A stretch of 64,000 bases of DNA from Trematomus loennbergii. Its lineage: Eukaryota; Chordata; Actinopteri; Perciformes; Nototheniidae. The notes below the pieces were generated by a model. The model made no database searches, was not told the DNA's origin, and worked only from the letters and a program-made list of their open reading frames with translations. The position numbers were made by a program, and so were the translations under genes. Below, piece after piece: positions 51,401 to 64,000 of the stretch. Each line of letters starts with the position of its first letter. Position 1 is the stretch's first letter. The stretch is taken from assembly GCA_012861695.1 (NCBI GenBank), contig JAAOOA010000028.1:8720470-8784469 (forward strand), read 5' to 3'.

Positions 51401-54400
51401 AGTCAAGACACTTCATCTGTCAGTCACATGTGTAACCAAACACCTGAAATCACTTCAATTAAGCTGAGAAGTCCCGACAGCACTCTTAAAGTGAAGTGAT
51501 GAGACAATTTGTGGCAGGAGCCTCACTGTTCTGCGACGTGGCATCTGCCCGACTTTACAGTTATCGCATGTTTGAAGTCACCTTTGCTGAAATTTGGTGT
51601 CACTTATCCAACAACACTCGGCTTCTCATTGCACCTTCATGCTCATTATGACTGAAGTGAGAATGGAGCTGACCAGCACCTCCATAGCGATTGCAAAGAT
51701 AACAATTTCACAGTGAAGGCTGTTAACATTATCTTGATATGGGATTTCTGGTAATTCTGGTATAAATAGCTTGTAGATATGGAATATAATTAAGAGGAAA
51801 AGGGTGACAGATTTTTCCTATTTCTATTTTAATATCATCAAAACACCTACAATAACAGACAATTTGGCTTTACAATAACTATGCAAGAGCTTAAGCGACT
51901 TGTTACACCGTTTGTTGAGGTATTGTGTTTCTTCCGTCCATATCTCTCACTCTCAATCGAAATGTGGCGGCTTACATATTAATTAGATAAATCTGTTTGG
52001 CAGCGGAAAGCTTCAGTGAGACATCTGGGTCTTAATTAGTCAAAAGGATTCAAGTGATAAACAGACTAAAGAATAGGTTTTAAAATGCTAAATTATCTCA
52101 TTCAATTACATTCACCACTATGAACAGGAAAATATCAACATGCAGTCTGAATATAAATTCTACATTTATATCTTTTTTCTTAAAAAACGATTTACTGCTT
52201 TCCTAACTTATGATTTGTGGTGAGTTTTTCCACCATTGACATCCGATCATTATCTCATAGATCAGAGATTCCATTTTATCTCTAAAAGGCTAATGAGTGG
52301 ACTGACCCTGGTAAACGCTTTCTGAATAAGTAAGCCATTATTCTCCTTGGATTTAAATGACAAGTCCATCTGGAAATTACCCAACAAAGGTCTTTTTTTA
52401 AGCTGTAAGTCAACACAAGGACATGAGTGGTAAAAGCGTATGGAGAATATAGAGAAAAAACACACAATTTATTTGAAACTATGTTTGTGTTGACATCTCT
52501 TCCTTCCAGTTAATGGCAACAACATTTAAAGGGAAAGTAACAAACATGGCAAGAAGAAAGCTCTACTTTCATCTCATGATGAGAACATTGGAGGGGGAGG
52601 AACATTCAGCTGAAATCATCGAGTGTCCACCACGGTTACAGCCGCGAGGAAGAAAAGCCTCAGACTCATTACTGTATCGAATGAATTGCTGAGGTTGACC
52701 ACGACTGAGTCCATTATCTCTGCAGTCACACCTCTGAACCACATCAAAAAGAGGTTTAGTTGTGTGGTTGAGATATCTGCTTATATTTGTCTCGACAGAA
52801 GTAATGAAGTGCAATGCTCTAGACGTCAGGGTGCAGCAGCAGATGCAGTACAAGCAAAAAGCGTAAAGGACGACCCCCGTTCATTATTGTTCAACCAGCC
52901 GAGTCTTACAACACCACACTCCGGGTTTGGAGGTTAGGCTTTGAACAATTTTCTGAGAGGCGTTCACAGCTATTCTTGGCTGGTGTGAGGTTGAAACACT
53001 CTTCTGCAACCACTGTACTGTACGTCGAAGTACTGCAGAGCACAGTCTGTTTAATGAATACACCCGAATAAAACTAAAACAAAAAAGGAGCAGCTGCAAA
53101 CAAAATGATTACAGATTCCTGCAATCTCAAAAGGACGCTGTGGATGCCAGAAAAAAAAGAAGAAGAACATTTGTTACAAGAGTTTCTGTCTGACTTCAGT
53201 GTGACGTTGCTGTGCCACATATTAGCACAGTGGCCCCATTACATTTATCTGACGGAAAGAGAAAAAAAAAAGGACCTGACAAAGTGTTTTTCTCTGTAGG
53301 AGTCGTAATCAAAGTGAGCCCTCTGCAAAATCTTACTGTCATGTTTCACAAACTGCTAGGATTTAACAGCTGAACACGCAAGGATCAGCAGAGTGCGAGT
53401 TGCCGGAGTAGAAAGAAAGAGATAGACGGGGTTAGACAGGCTGAGGAGGGGGGGGATAAACAGGTAGATTAAGAGCATAGAGACGAGAGGCAGAGTGCCT
53501 GACATACACAAACACCAAGAGGTTTTTCAGGTGGGTGTTTGTGGCTTGATTTTGGGAACTGATGTTGAGCATTAAGACTCTGGCTCTTAGAGTGTAACCC
53601 CCGTAGTGAAGATCTATACGGCTGATCAGACCACCTTCTGTGTGAGCTGCTGCTTTTGCCTCACTGCCAGTCTCTTGGCGGACAGAGGCTTCAGCAGACT
53701 ACAAAACGCCGTCTCACACAGGGGTTATGCCCTGATAACCACACAGTCTTAGTGAGGAATTTAATTGGCCCGCTGCACATTTGACTTCAGGGAATGTTTT
53801 GACACCGACAGTGTCAAAACAAGACGAGCCAAAGGTTGAAGCGGTGGACGCAAAGCAACACAATCTCGGCCCCCTCAGCCCTCTGAGCTCAATGGCCATA
53901 ACAACACATTAGCATATTGATGAGGTTAATTGGTGAGTTTTTGAGCTATGAGTAAACATTACAATTCCAAAAGGATTATTGGACTTAAAGTTAACATCAC
54001 CTTTTTTTTAGGAAAGCTCAATTTTCTGCAGCATTTTTGGTCAAATATGTACTTACTCTTCATTTTCTGCAAATAACATGGCAAAGCCCAGCTGTCACAA
54101 AGGATCTGCATCAGCAAGTGGGAGGAAATACGTCAAAAAAATTCACACACCGCATGCATAAAAAGTCATACAAGAATACAAATTCATTATCTTTGAATAA
54201 ATACAGACATGGGGGTTGGAAAAAATCCAATAATGCACAGGAGCAAATCTCCTACTAAGCCCTGTGACCACTTTGTTGTTTATTTATACAAAGTCTGGAG
54301 AAGTTAAACCGCACCGACATTCCTTACATGTTGATCCGTTTCATGTTCTAACACTGGGCTCAAAAGACATTTTTTATATCCACCAACAGTGATGCTAAGG

Positions 54401-57163
54401 GAATACAACGTATTGATTTGCTGTCAGACTTGGATCAACGCGAGCCTATCAGGAGGCTTGGTACATAACAACACAGCCGCTGGAAGGCGAGCACAGCACA
54501 AATAGACCAGCAAATTATATGTGGATACTTGAAAACACAGGGTTGACCCCATATCTCACACAGACGGCTCAAAAGAAGCAACATCACACACATCTGCGGC
54601 GCTTCCATTGAGTTGACTAGGTTTTCATTCCCAGACAATTGGCAGCCGGGTGATATATGTCAGTATAGACTTGATTTAACTGAGTTAGTAAATCAGATGA
54701 TCAATACATAAAAATGAATCACAGCAGCACTATCTGTCTCTATCTTGGGCTCCATATCATAAAGCTGTGGATTCAACAACCTTAGCGGGCATTTATACCA
54801 AATTTGATAATATATTGAAGTTATCATTTCGTGAAAGATGCCGATTCTCTATCCGACACAGAGTGAGATGAGAAGATTGATGCCACTCATATCTGTCTGT
54901 TTAGGCTACAGTCAGCCGGTGAGCTTAGCTTATCACACCGACAGGAAATACTGGGAAACAGCTAGCATGGCTCTTTCCAAAGGTAACACAATCTGAATAC
55001 CAGCATCTCTTTGTTTGGTCTGTACTTAAATGAAAGTGTTTTTAAAAAATGGCCATTTGGAATCGGCCTATGTTAGTTACTCCTTCCTGGAGTCAAGAAA
55101 TACTTTGGGACATTACCCTTTGTAAAACTGCGGGTGGTCATTTATATACTTCAAATTGTATACTGACAAACAAACATATCATGTGATTTGTAACTGTTGG
55201 ACAGTATCTGGCTGCTGGCTTAGCCTTGTATTTACTGGACAGAGATGAGAGTGATATCCATCTTCTCATCTAACGCTGCCAGAACAGGGAATAAGCGTAT
55301 TACCCAAGTAAACCTTTAAAAAAGATGGGGCGATACATGCAATGGTTTGTGCATATATTTTCGGTACTTAGAAGATCAAATACAACCCAGAAAGCTATGG
55401 TTAGTCATTTGATCTTCCATGTTAACTTTCCAAAAGGTTATCTACAAGAACAATGCATATTTCATTGGCCAATAGAGTGCATGCTAACAAAATGTTGCAT
55501 TTTGTTGAGCAAAGGTTGAGTCAGAATCATCATGGGTTTCACTGAAATAAATGAAAGGGCTGTCTGTCACAGTGCTATTGTCAGTCATAGCACAGCCTCC
55601 ATGCTTATGTTGCCATAATGTTTGATTTTTAACACTGCTCACAACACACGCCTCATTCAGCAAAACAGGCGGCCTTGACCTATTTGCTTTGCATGCAGGA
55701 TCAACTGTTCCCTTTCTGTCATGCTGCCTGCTGGTATGATCTCTCTGCCTGTGACCAACTTCGCACCATGCATTTCCCCATGTTCCTTTTTTCCCCTGGT
55801 CTTTCACCCACCATTGCAACCACTTCTTCTTCTTCTTCTTCTCCTCTCATCGATTGCCACACCAACATCCCAGAAATCACTCCATCTATTGTGAGTGGCA
55901 GGCCACGGAATGACGGAGGAGGATAAATCGATGCAAGTACATTTGGCAGTCTTTGCTTTCCTCTAACCTTTCATCCTCTCCACCGAGAGGTCAAATCAGA
56001 GCCCCATCATCAGCGATTCTAAAGATGTGGAATGAATTGTTGCATGTTTAAAATAAATCCACTCAATAGTGTAAGATGTATCGAGACAATAAAGAGGACC
56101 TCATGTGGCCTACTTACAGAATTGGAGAATCACAATGTCCTTTCATGATGGCTCTTTCAGCATTTCGACTTGTGAATTCCTCACATTCTTTATGCTGTCA
56201 AATATCTAACTGAATATTTATTGCGATGTATTTTTGGACACATAATTTATCGGCAAGGTGAAATTACCTCTGCACATTAAGGGAACACATTTTAATTCAA
56301 TCTTGGCACAGATTCATTTAATATGTGCATAGTGATTAACTGGTATTGACTGGAGGAGCCTCCCATGCATCGGGCAAATACAGGAATGACCAACACTCGG
56401 GGGGCATTGACCTGTCAAGGGTCACTGTCCTGCACCATGAATCCCTCTGAGATCAAATTAATGCATTACCAGGCGCCTGTGATTAATTACTATCAGGGCC
56501 CACAGCAAATTACCGCCACAGATGACAGCTTGTGTGATAACATTTCTTATCAGCCACCTCCATCACCCCTTCCATAACACAGAGGATCACACACCGCTGA
56601 TTTAGCCTTTCTTTCACGGAGGGCATTAATGGAGCCATTGTTGCTAAATGATTGAATCCATGAGAAGAATTGTAACCTTTATTTTCACTGCATATTGAAC
56701 AGTTAGGGGTACAAGATACATAGAAATTAAAAGAATAACATTTTATAAAGGAAACATGACGTACAGTATGGACGGAGACCCTTTTGGAAAACGGTGGTAG
56801 ATGAGTAGAGTGGCTTTAACCTTTACATATAATGATGAAACCTAAGATGGCAATTTTAGTGCATTATTTCATGAAATGGAAGAGAATGTAATCTTAGTCT
56901 TTGTACCTTAAATGTGAATGTTTTATTGTGCATTCCTAAATAACTGTGAAGGGTTTTTTCTGTGTCCGACTTAAGTATGGTGAGGTTTAGGCATAAAATC
57001 TGATTTTATATTAGGAAACGGTTTTAGTCATGACAACATCATGTTAAGTTAAGGTTGATGTTCAGCAACTAAAATGAGTTTGTGGGAAAATGTCCATAAT
57101 GTTGAAAGTGAAACTACATTACAAAGTCAGTGGTGAAGTCAAATACTTGATATGCTTAAGTTA
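48431..57163. other. Gene-free interval downstream of desmocollin
   Basis: About 8.7 kb in which I can support no exon. Open frames are short, lack paired splice sites and resemble no family. Several stretches (for example 50640-50870 and 56340-56600) have balanced, non-repetitive composition with TAAT/ATTA cores and look like possible conserved non-coding elements. In mammals the desmocollins border a gene desert toward CDH2, and a similar setting is possible here. Confidence 0.45.
55823..55842 (+). repeat. Short (CTT)n microsatellite
   Basis: Six to seven uninterrupted CTT units within a pyrimidine-rich stretch. Confidence 0.8.
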
Positions 57164-57689
57164 AGGTGGGAAGTAACTAAGTACATCTACTCAATGAACT
57201 GCACTGCACTTGAGATACTTGTAATTTACTTGAGTATTTCTATTTTATGCTACTTTATACTTCTACTCCACTACATTCAGAGGTAAATCATGTACTTTAC
57301 TCCACTACATTTACGTAATATCTTTAGTAACTTTACAGATTTAGATTAATAATATGAAATATATTCAACACTTAAATAAGACTTTAATTCCACCTGGAGT
57401 AACATTCATAAGCTACCCTGCAGTATACAAACTCATTAAAACTAGCTGTGCCTTTACCAGCTTTGATAACACTTTAATGCATCACTAATTATAATCAAAA
57501 CACGAGATATATATTATTCTGAAATGGATCAATTTGCATAATAAGTACTTTTACTTTTGGTACCCTAAGTGTATTTTGATGCTAATACATTTGTACTTCT
57601 AATTGAGTAACCTTTTGAATGCAGGACTTTCACTTGTATCAGCGTATTCCTACACTCTAGTACTTCTACTCTTACTTTCCCCACCTCTG
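57164..57689. mobile_element. High-copy teleost dispersed repeat with AGTACTT-rich sequence
   Basis: The left edge GGTGGGAAGTAACTAAGTAC and the reverse of the right edge (AGAGGTGGGGAAAGTAAG) form imperfect terminal inverted repeats. The interior contains ACTTGAGTATTTCTATTTTA, CTACTTTATACTTCTACTCC and GAATGCAGGACTTTCACTTG, strings I recognise from a very common fish repeat, probably a non-autonomous hAT-like element. Target duplications could not be confirmed and the class is tentative. Confidence 0.7.
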
Positions 57690-60600
57690 GTTCACACAGA
57701 GATCGTTTTAAAATATATAACACTGAAGGGTTAGTATTTATAGTGAGGTAAGTTCAAAAAGTGATAGTTTTATCATGTATTATTTAAGCCTTACATCTGT
57801 AGTATCTTTAGACACTAGACTTTTAAAATATGTTCAGTGGGGGAGAGCAAAGTTTGTCCGCACAACATGAACTAAAGGTCGCCTGCATGTCAGTGAAGTA
57901 AAGCAACCAACAAATCTATATTAACACAAAGTATGCACATAAACTCACACCTTAACAACTTTTGCTTTTCATTTCAACATTCAACAACATATGTTATTCA
58001 AAAGAGAATGTATCAGCATTAAATATCAACAAAACCATTTTGTAAAGTTGTCAACTCGATCATGGTATATTGAAGAGGTAAAGCTGGTTTATAATCAACA
58101 TTTCAGTGGAAAGTGCTCCTATTAATACAGCTCGAGTGTTATGTGGTGAAAAACATTACATTGTGTTCCCAGTAGTAGACGGTATATTTATGAGGTAAAA
58201 CATTTCCCATTAATAACGTTGTGGAGACTAATGGCCAAGGCTGTTGCCAGCAGAAAAATAGATAACCCTATACAGTAGCTCCCTTGCTTTCAGCCCTCAG
58301 ACAGAATGAAATTAGTTTTACACATTTAGATTATATACCTGAAAACAACACTCTTGTATTTAATGAGAATAGCGCATAGTGCACAACCACATGCTGTATA
58401 GATGCACTTGAAAATGTTGCTCATCTAAACAGACAACCTCAATTATTCATCTGAATAACTATATTATAAAGATGCCATTATCGAGCCATGTGAGGATGCC
58501 TTAATGTGAGCTTATATAGAATTCCATGAAAAGTAAATTAAGGCAGCATGTACGTGTATTTCTTTAGAACTTTATAAATGATGGTTGTGTCTCTGCGGAG
58601 TTATCCAGCTAATGGATTGAGAAGTCCCTGGGCGACAGCAGCATAGGCACACAGTGACTCAGTCCATAGGCAGCAAGTAGCCATAACAATGGAGAGTAGG
58701 GCAGTTGAAGGTTGCATGTAATTACACCTACCCTCAGGCTTAATTAGGTCACTCTTAAGTGAGTAATGTGTGCTAGTGTGAGTGTGTGTTTGCCCGGGAG
58801 TGAACGTGTGTGTGAGAATGCAATCTCCAAACAAACCGAGGAGGTTCAAGCCCAGGGTGAACACACTGGACTGCGGAAAAGTCCCTCTCCACTCAGCCGA
58901 GAGCAAATCTAGTCGAACATACTTGTGCAATGAGTGTGTTTACATACACACCCCTAGAGTCAAATCCAGTTTTGGGAAATGATGTTTACATGAAAAATAG
59001 AGGGGTCTTTATATGCCAGGTTTTTGATCATTGTTTGTTGTCTGCGACGCCTCAACATCACTCTCTGTCTTTTCTAAAGGCCTCATGATTACAATATCCC
59101 CACAGCTGAGCATAAAAGCACTTTAGTGTATGGCTGCTGAGACACTGCTGTATTGTAATGCGGTGTTTTGGGTTTTACTTTCTCATCTTATCGCTAGTAA
59201 TGGAACATTTGAGCTTATCTTCATATTGTTTGTTTTCTGACTAACTCCTGTGTGACTCCAGTTAAAGAACAGTCCGTTCAGATAACAAATGGCCATCAGA
59301 TACCTGGGTACAAGTTTGAGTATTTTCTTTTATTATAAGAGTCCATCTCAACAGTTTCTGTAAACAGTATTCAGCATGTGCCACGCATACCTTAGTATTG
59401 TGGAAAAATGTTCTCCTTTGTGTTTTTGTGTCCAGTGTTTTCACACGTGTGGCCATGTTTGAGGCATAAAACTTTACACCCACGTTTTTGGAATTCTGTT
59501 ATATTGACTCTTTTCAGATACTGTCATCACAAATACATAGCTGTAGCTATTCATTTAATCATACTGAAAATATTCCAAGGTGACATTACTGTCCGCATTC
59601 CACATGTTTTTCCGTTTTTTCTTCCACTGCTTACATTTTTCATTGTCATTTAAAACTGTCAACCTTTTTGTCCTGCATTCTCTCTTTCTCTCTAGCTGTG
59701 TCCTTGATACAAGTACCCACTGCTTCTGTCTGAGAACACATTTATTACCATACGTGACTGTTTACTGGAAGAAAAAAAAGAAAGCTAATGATGTTGGCTT
59801 GGGCTCAGAACTAATTAGAATTCTATAAATATGGTGGAGGAAGGTGGCGTGATGGATGTAGTGTGTCAGAAGTCCGGTGAGCAGGGAGGTGCGTAGAGAT
59901 GTCCCTGCAATCAATACTAGCATAGTGAATGCATAACACTGCATATGCATTTAATGAACCAACAGTTTTATCTGTTAATTACACACCAGCACACACCTTA
60001 GCATTCCTCGCGCTGTGCTAAACCTTCCTGGTTGTCCAGATAATGGCCGACACAACAAATCTGCAAACGATGGGCAATTTTTAGCCGCTCACTTTATCTG
60101 CCTCTCCTGCCTGTGCTTTCATTTATTGCAGGTAATTCTCCATGCAACACACTCCACGCTATATCGTTAAATGTAATGCATTTCTTCTTTTGTCCCTTGA
60201 CCGCCTAGTTTAGAGCAGCATCAGTATTCATCCTGCAAACATTGTGTCTCTAAAGATGCCAGCAGTTTCCCAATGTGCTGAGAAAAATGATGCAGTTAGG
60301 CAGAAAGCGTACGGGTTAATTGGCCTTATAGGTAATGTTGGTAAATCGTGAAAAATAACTCTCATAATAAAGCACATAGAAATAATCTGCACTAGCTAAA
60401 GCCAACGTTCTTTTTTTTTTTTAAAGAACCCATTTTACTGATAACGCTGTTGGAAGTGCTTATGTAAATCTGAAACAAAGCAATATTTTAATGCCTCTTT
60501 TTTCAACCCAAGCCACAATCGCAATGAAACTGTTGCTGGTAGTGGAGAAGTTTTTCTATCAATGCTTCTATTACACCAAAGTAATAGTAGTAATTCTCCT

Positions 60601-61310
60601 TTTCAGAGAACTTTGAGCTATTTCAGCTTATGGCTTTTAAAAGCCGGTAGAGTAAGCTGCGGTATAATCCCTTATTACAGGAAAAACTTGTCTGTAATGG
60701 CGAATTATTTTGCGGGTTAAGCTTTGAATATTATCTCGCACAAAGTAGTTTGTTGTGGGGTGAAGATGTTATGTTGGATGCAAACAGTTCTTATAGTAAT
60801 TTACTTTCAAATATGAATGAGGAATAAAGGTGAATAGGACATCAAACAACATGTTAACCTTTGCTCTAGTTTACTCATAAGCTGCCAATCATGGGTCTAA
60901 CAGCAACATATTTTTAGCGCTAAAGTGAACTTTGATATCAGAAAAACACGACAGTTTGTCCCCCCCCTTCCCCTAAAGTCACTTAAAAAAAAGTAATTAG
61001 CTCTATTCTCCAGCATATTGGATTTTAAAGGATATCAAAAGTAAAAATGATAACTTTCATGTAAACATCAATTTCTTTTTTACACACTACCAAAGTTATA
61101 AAAGGACTACAGGTCACACAAAAATGTAAAAACCTCCAAACACACTTGCTTCACTATAACACTCACAGCTGTTGTTTTCATTAACAAAAAAGTGGAATAG
61201 GGCATAATTAATAGTATTAATAATCAGTCAGTTATTCATGACATACAGTAATAGGGACACACACACACGGTCCTGCATGAGTTCAGGTTTCTTCAGCTGG
61301 AGGAGGTAAA
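57690..61310. other. Gene-free interval with candidate conserved non-coding sequence
   Basis: No exon, RNA gene or clear mobile element is supported. The stretches 60030-60170 and 60600-60760 are non-repetitive and contain dense homeobox-like and CCAAT-like cores, so they are candidates for conserved elements. Cross-species alignment would decide. Confidence 0.4.
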
Positions 61311-61326
61311 GGGGGGGGGGGGGGGG
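61311..61326 (+). repeat. Poly(G) run of 16
   Basis: An uninterrupted run of 16 G, prone to sequencing and replication slippage and capable of quadruplex formation in principle. Confidence 0.9.
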
Positions 61327-61889
61327 CGGCACAGGGAGGCGGGGACAGTGACACAGCTGTGCAGTAAAAGCCCTGTCTGGAGTCCTAGAGCAGGGGTTGG
61401 GGTTGTGATAAGTTACTATTCTTACTGCAATTCTTTCAACATATCTGCCTTGTCTCTCTGCCTTACATTATCATGGCGGTATCTTGACAGCTGACAGAAC
61501 ACCCTTATGTGCAACATGAAAGCGTTTTATTTTTGGTTTTACATCAGCACCAAGTGGGCCGCTGCACAATCCTAATAAGACTAGATAAAGACAAGTTTTC
61601 ATTATCATGGAATCTTAGTTGGCATGGTAGGGCCAGACTCCCATCACCTTGAGATAAGAATGAATAAATGATGTTTTTTTAAAGAAAGTTAAATCTCTGC
61701 TTTCACCATTTTTCAGTAACACACAATGTCAAGTAAATTGGAATATCCAAAAGTTTGTATTTTGACCAAGTCAGCACAATTGAGCCCAAATGTCATTCTA
61801 TTATATCTTCTGAAGCCTTTTGAAACAGGAAAGTTTGTGCAGGACTTGAACAATTCTCTGAGACCTTCCAAATAAAGTCTCCCTCTTCC

Positions 61890-64000
<2,111 letters not shown>

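Overview
The window is vertebrate nuclear DNA from a ray-finned fish, most likely a spiny-rayed (percomorph-type) teleost. The evidence is split genes with GT-AG introns, fish-type versions of well-known vertebrate proteins, high-copy teleost DNA-transposon relics and a long (CA)n microsatellite. There are no bacterial-style genes, CRISPR arrays or operons. Exon models were built by hand from splice sites, reading phase and protein family resemblance; no database search was possible.

Layout. 1-7397: intron of slc22a23, carrying a nested cluster of inverted-repeat transposon relics (417-2432) and a faint non-LTR retrotransposon relic (about 4172-4275). 7398-16983 (+): the last seven coding exons of slc22a23, an orphan SLC22-type transporter, ending in an unusually long Pro/Ser/Thr-rich tail, followed by a candidate 3' UTR of up to 2.9 kb. 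21409-25361 (+): a four-exon beta-tubulin gene whose reading frame is broken six times. 30178-37829 (-): a 14-exon desmoglein gene, convergent with the tubulin gene, with two transposon copies in its second intron. 41585-47903 (+): a 16-exon desmocollin gene, divergent from the desmoglein across a 3.75-kb shared upstream interval. 48431-64000: about 15.5 kb with no gene I can support, holding simple repeats, one dispersed teleost repeat and several stretches that look like candidate conserved non-coding elements.

How the genes relate. The two desmosomal cadherins are partners in one adhesive junction, and their divergent arrangement mirrors the DSC/DSG cluster of mammals. slc22a23 beside a beta-tubulin gene matches the SLC22A23-TUBB2 neighbourhood of human 6p25. 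Having both blocks within 40 kb is a junction not present in human.

A cross-cutting point: all four genes carry small frame-disrupting indels (12 counted by eye), several of them one-base losses in short homopolymer runs, while splice sites and protein similarity are otherwise intact. I infer uncorrected long-read sequence error for most of these. The tubulin lesions are denser and more varied and could reflect true pseudogenisation. I found no convincing new biological system. The most unusual items are a Gly-Ser minisatellite inside the desmoglein ectodomain, the transporter's long tail, and the paired or nested inverted-repeat elements.
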